Source: Elizabethkingia miricola (GTDB taxonomy: Bacteria > Bacteroidota > Bacteroidia > Flavobacteriales > Weeksellaceae). Taken from it: a stretch of DNA of 64,000 nucleotides. The notes under the pieces are model-generated. The model ran no database searches. It saw nothing but the letters and a program-made list of their open reading frames with translations, and was not told the DNA's origin. Position numbers and translations under genes: made by a program. Below are positions 62,471-64,000 of the stretch, piece by piece; the stretch's first letter is position 1; every line of letters starts with the position of its first letter. The stretch is from positions 186,001-250,000 of the forward strand of contig NZ_LSGQ01000001.1 of NCBI RefSeq assembly GCF_001675285.1, in the 5' to 3' direction.

Positions 62471-63379
62471 TTAGAAAAGGTATTCCACAACTCCAAACCA
62501 CAGAAGTATAGAGAAGAATCCTACTACAATACTAATCCCAATAATCAGGTTGGTGAGTTTTGTATTCAGTTTAAATTGTTCGGCAATAATACTGGATGAT
62601 ATTAGTGTAGGCATTGCAGATTCCAGAATACTTACTTTCGCTACATTCCCTTTTATCCCGAAAAGTAATGCCAATCCAAGCACCACAGCCGGAGCTAATA
62701 ACAATTTATAAAACATTGAGGTAGAAATCTGCGGAATAAGCTTTCTCCAGCCGTTAAACTTCAGCTGCAGACCTACTGAAAACAGGGCCAACGGACCTAC
62801 AGTAGCAGCCAGTTTATCAAAGAATGGTTCTACAGGTGCAAGATCTACTACCTGCGAAAGAACTAGAGCACTGATGCAACCTAAAAATGGTGGAAAAGTA
62901 AATAAGCGTTTAAGTATAAATTTAGCACTGATGGTTCCAGATGAATTTCCGCCTCTTAAAGCAGCTATAATTCCTAATGTAGAAAGTGCCAAAAACATAG
63001 TCTGATCACAAATAATGGCAATACTCAGCAAACCTTCACCGTATAAAGCACTGATTAATGGAAAACCAATGAAAGAAGTATTGCTATACCCGCTTGCCAA
63101 TTCCAGTGTACTTCTTGATCTGGCCGAATAGCCTTTTTTCTTACTGTACAACAACATAAAAAACCAGCTGCCTATAGCAATAAGAAAGGTAGAAATAATA
63201 GGAAATAACATTTCCTGTGACCACTGAACTTTTGGAAGATATTTAAAAGAAACCGCCGGCAGGGCAATATAAAGAATCCAGGTATTGATTCCTTTATGTG
63301 CATCGGGATGAATGGACTTAGTGGCTTTAAAAATCATCCCCGCTACAATACAAACCACAATCAGCACAAAATTAATCAT
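62471..63379 (-). CDS. AEC family transporter
   Basis: The start is set at ATG 63379 (MINFVLIVVCIVAGM), giving 302 residues; a GTG one codon upstream is the only longer option. About ten membrane helices, in two halves with a central soluble linker (around residue 150), and the family pattern WILYIALPAVSFKYLP, SGYSNTSFIGFPLISALYGE and LESAMPTLISSSIIAEQF. AEC proteins are secondary carriers, in bacteria often for malate or other organic acids. The substrate is unknown. It is monocistronic, with a promoter at 63397-63430. Confidence 0.92.
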   Translation of the reverse strand: MINFVLIVVCIVAGMIFKATKSIHPDAHKGINTWILYIALPAVSFKYLPKVQWSQEMLFPIISTFLIAIGSWFFMLLYSKKKGYSARSRSTLELASGYSNTSFIGFPLISALYGEGLLSIAIICDQTMFLALSTLGIIAALRGGNSSGTISAKFILKRLFTFPPFLGCISALVLSQVVDLAPVEPFFDKLAATVGPLALFSVGLQLKFNGWRKLIPQISTSMFYKLLLAPAVVLGLALLFGIKGNVAKVSILESAMPTLISSSIIAEQFKLNTKLTNLIIGISIVVGFFSILLWFGVVEYLF

Positions 63380-63396
63380 CACGTATTTTTAAAGTG

Positions 63397-63430
63397 CAAA
63401 GGTACTTCAGTCAATTGTATAATTTCCAAA
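63397..63430 (-). promoter_or_regulatory. Promoter of the AEC transporter gene
   Basis: On the minus strand TTTG (63430-63427), 22 nt, TACCTTTG (63404-63397), an exact -7 match, 18 bp before the ATG. Confidence 0.6.
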
Positions 63431-63578
63431 AACAGTATCGATTTTTTATAAAAAACACATTACCTATTTCAATCATTTTTTTGCTTCATTTTTCAACTTT
63501 CTGAAACATAAGGCCTCATAGGTATTGCCGAAATATTCTTCCGGATTTATTAAACAATATTTGGGAAAAACACCAGAA

Positions 63579-63617
63579 AAAAAGCCTCACATATCTACAT
63601 GATATGTGAGGCTTTTT
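63579..63617. terminator. Strong terminator of the beta-mannosidase gene
   Basis: A 17-bp perfect stem (AAAAAGCCTCACATATC and its complement) with a TACAT loop and U-runs in both directions. Confidence 0.92.
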
Positions 63618-63632
63618 ATAAAAATTCTTATT

Positions 63633-64000
63633 CTATTTCTGAGTATCCCAAAGACTCATTATGTCAATCTTCTCCAATGGCTTACTAAGGCTAATTCTTT
63701 TCTTAGTATTTGGCATCAGATCAAAGAAATTATCACTAAAATGAGTATCTCCCATCAGGTAAATATCTTTTGCCAGAACATCTGTGGAAACCTCAATCTC
63801 TGTAGCAGAAATCCTTTTAACAAGCAGGTTAGGCTTTGTCAGTTTCAGATCTTTAGGATATACAAAGTAGAAATTACTCTCCGCTAACACACGATTGTTT
63901 TCATCTTTCAACGTATAATGCATTACTACCTGATCCTGAATTCCTTTAGCAACTAAATCTGCAATTTTTAAAGGATGATATTCTATAATAGAATTTGCAT
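63633..64000 (-). CDS. C-terminal end of a GH2 beta-mannosidase-like enzyme (truncated by window edge)
   Basis: The frame is open from base 64000 to a stop at 63633, about 122 residues. It matches the C-terminal immunoglobulin-like domain of GH2 beta-mannosidases (VLAESNFYFVYPKDLKL, VSTDVLAKDIYLMG, FSDNFFDLMPNTKKRISL). These enzymes remove beta-linked mannose from glycans; the catalytic domain lies outside the window. It neighbours the fucosidase gene, which suggests glycan breakdown. Confidence 0.75.
   Translation of the reverse strand, partial: ANSIIEYHPLKIADLVAKGIQDQVVMHYTLKDENNRVLAESNFYFVYPKDLKLTKPNLLVKRISATEIEVSTDVLAKDIYLMGDTHFSDNFFDLMPNTKKRISLSKPLEKIDIMSLWDTQK

Noticed and set aside
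1-64000. CRISPR array, prophage or integrated element
   Set aside because: No regular spacer repeats, integrase, phage structural genes or attachment-site duplications were seen, and gene content is ordinary chromosomal.

Overview
The window looks like a chromosomal segment of a Flavobacteriia/Weeksellaceae bacterium, most likely Elizabethkingia or a close Chryseobacterium relative. The evidence is the low-GC sequence, the gliding protein GldC, TonB receptors, M13, POT and DPP-IV style peptide-utilisation genes, periplasmic TPR/AraC regulators, and many promoters of the Bacteroidetes type (TTTG, about 19-22 nt, TAnnTTTG). No rRNA, tRNA, CRISPR array, insertion sequence or prophage was seen. 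Most transcription units end in clear hairpin terminators.

Layout. 1-11.5 kb: secreted M28 and two paralogous M13 metallopeptidases, an alpha/beta hydrolase, a DUF2264 protein, a DUF2807 protein, and a dienelactone hydrolase-cinA operon. 11.6-18.1 kb: a fimbrillin-like lipoprotein preceded by an unannotated 57-codon gene, and upstream three tandem paralogues of a TPR/transmembrane/AraC regulator; the copy nearest the fimbrillin gene is decayed. 18.4-33.1 kb: ECF sigma factor-lipA, tyrS, several secreted proteins of unknown role, an ATP-grasp enzyme, a 2-oxoglutarate oxygenase, an esterase followed by a degenerate M1-like/beta-barrel protein, a serine hydrolase, an AraC regulator and a DUF6624 protein. 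33.1-36.4 kb: an S41 protease and GH13 amylase, and a PRiA4-ORF3-like protein.

36.4-42.3 kb: a PhoR/PhoB-like two-component system divergent from a TonB receptor and a beta-helix lipoprotein. The receptor promoter carries four perfect CTTAAA repeats at an exact 11-bp period, as expected of a Pho-box. 42.3-49.7 kb: a barnase/barstar pair, GNAT-nadE, then gldC, a lipoprotein, cystathionine gamma-synthase, a Sua5-like protein, the CCA-adding enzyme and a DUF2071 protein. 49.7-52.7 kb: a TonB receptor under a SAM-I riboswitch with a mutually exclusive terminator. 52.7-60.7 kb: a thioredoxin-like protein, three POT peptide transporters and a DPP-IV peptidase, a peptide-scavenging block. 60.8-64 kb: an alpha-L-fucosidase gene broken by a frameshift, an AEC transporter and the C-terminus of a GH2 beta-mannosidase.

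The strongest points for follow-up are the SAM riboswitch on a TonB receptor, the Pho-box-controlled receptor/lipoprotein pair, and the fimbrillin locus with its small gene and regulator array. All functional assignments rest on reading motifs by eye; no database search was run.
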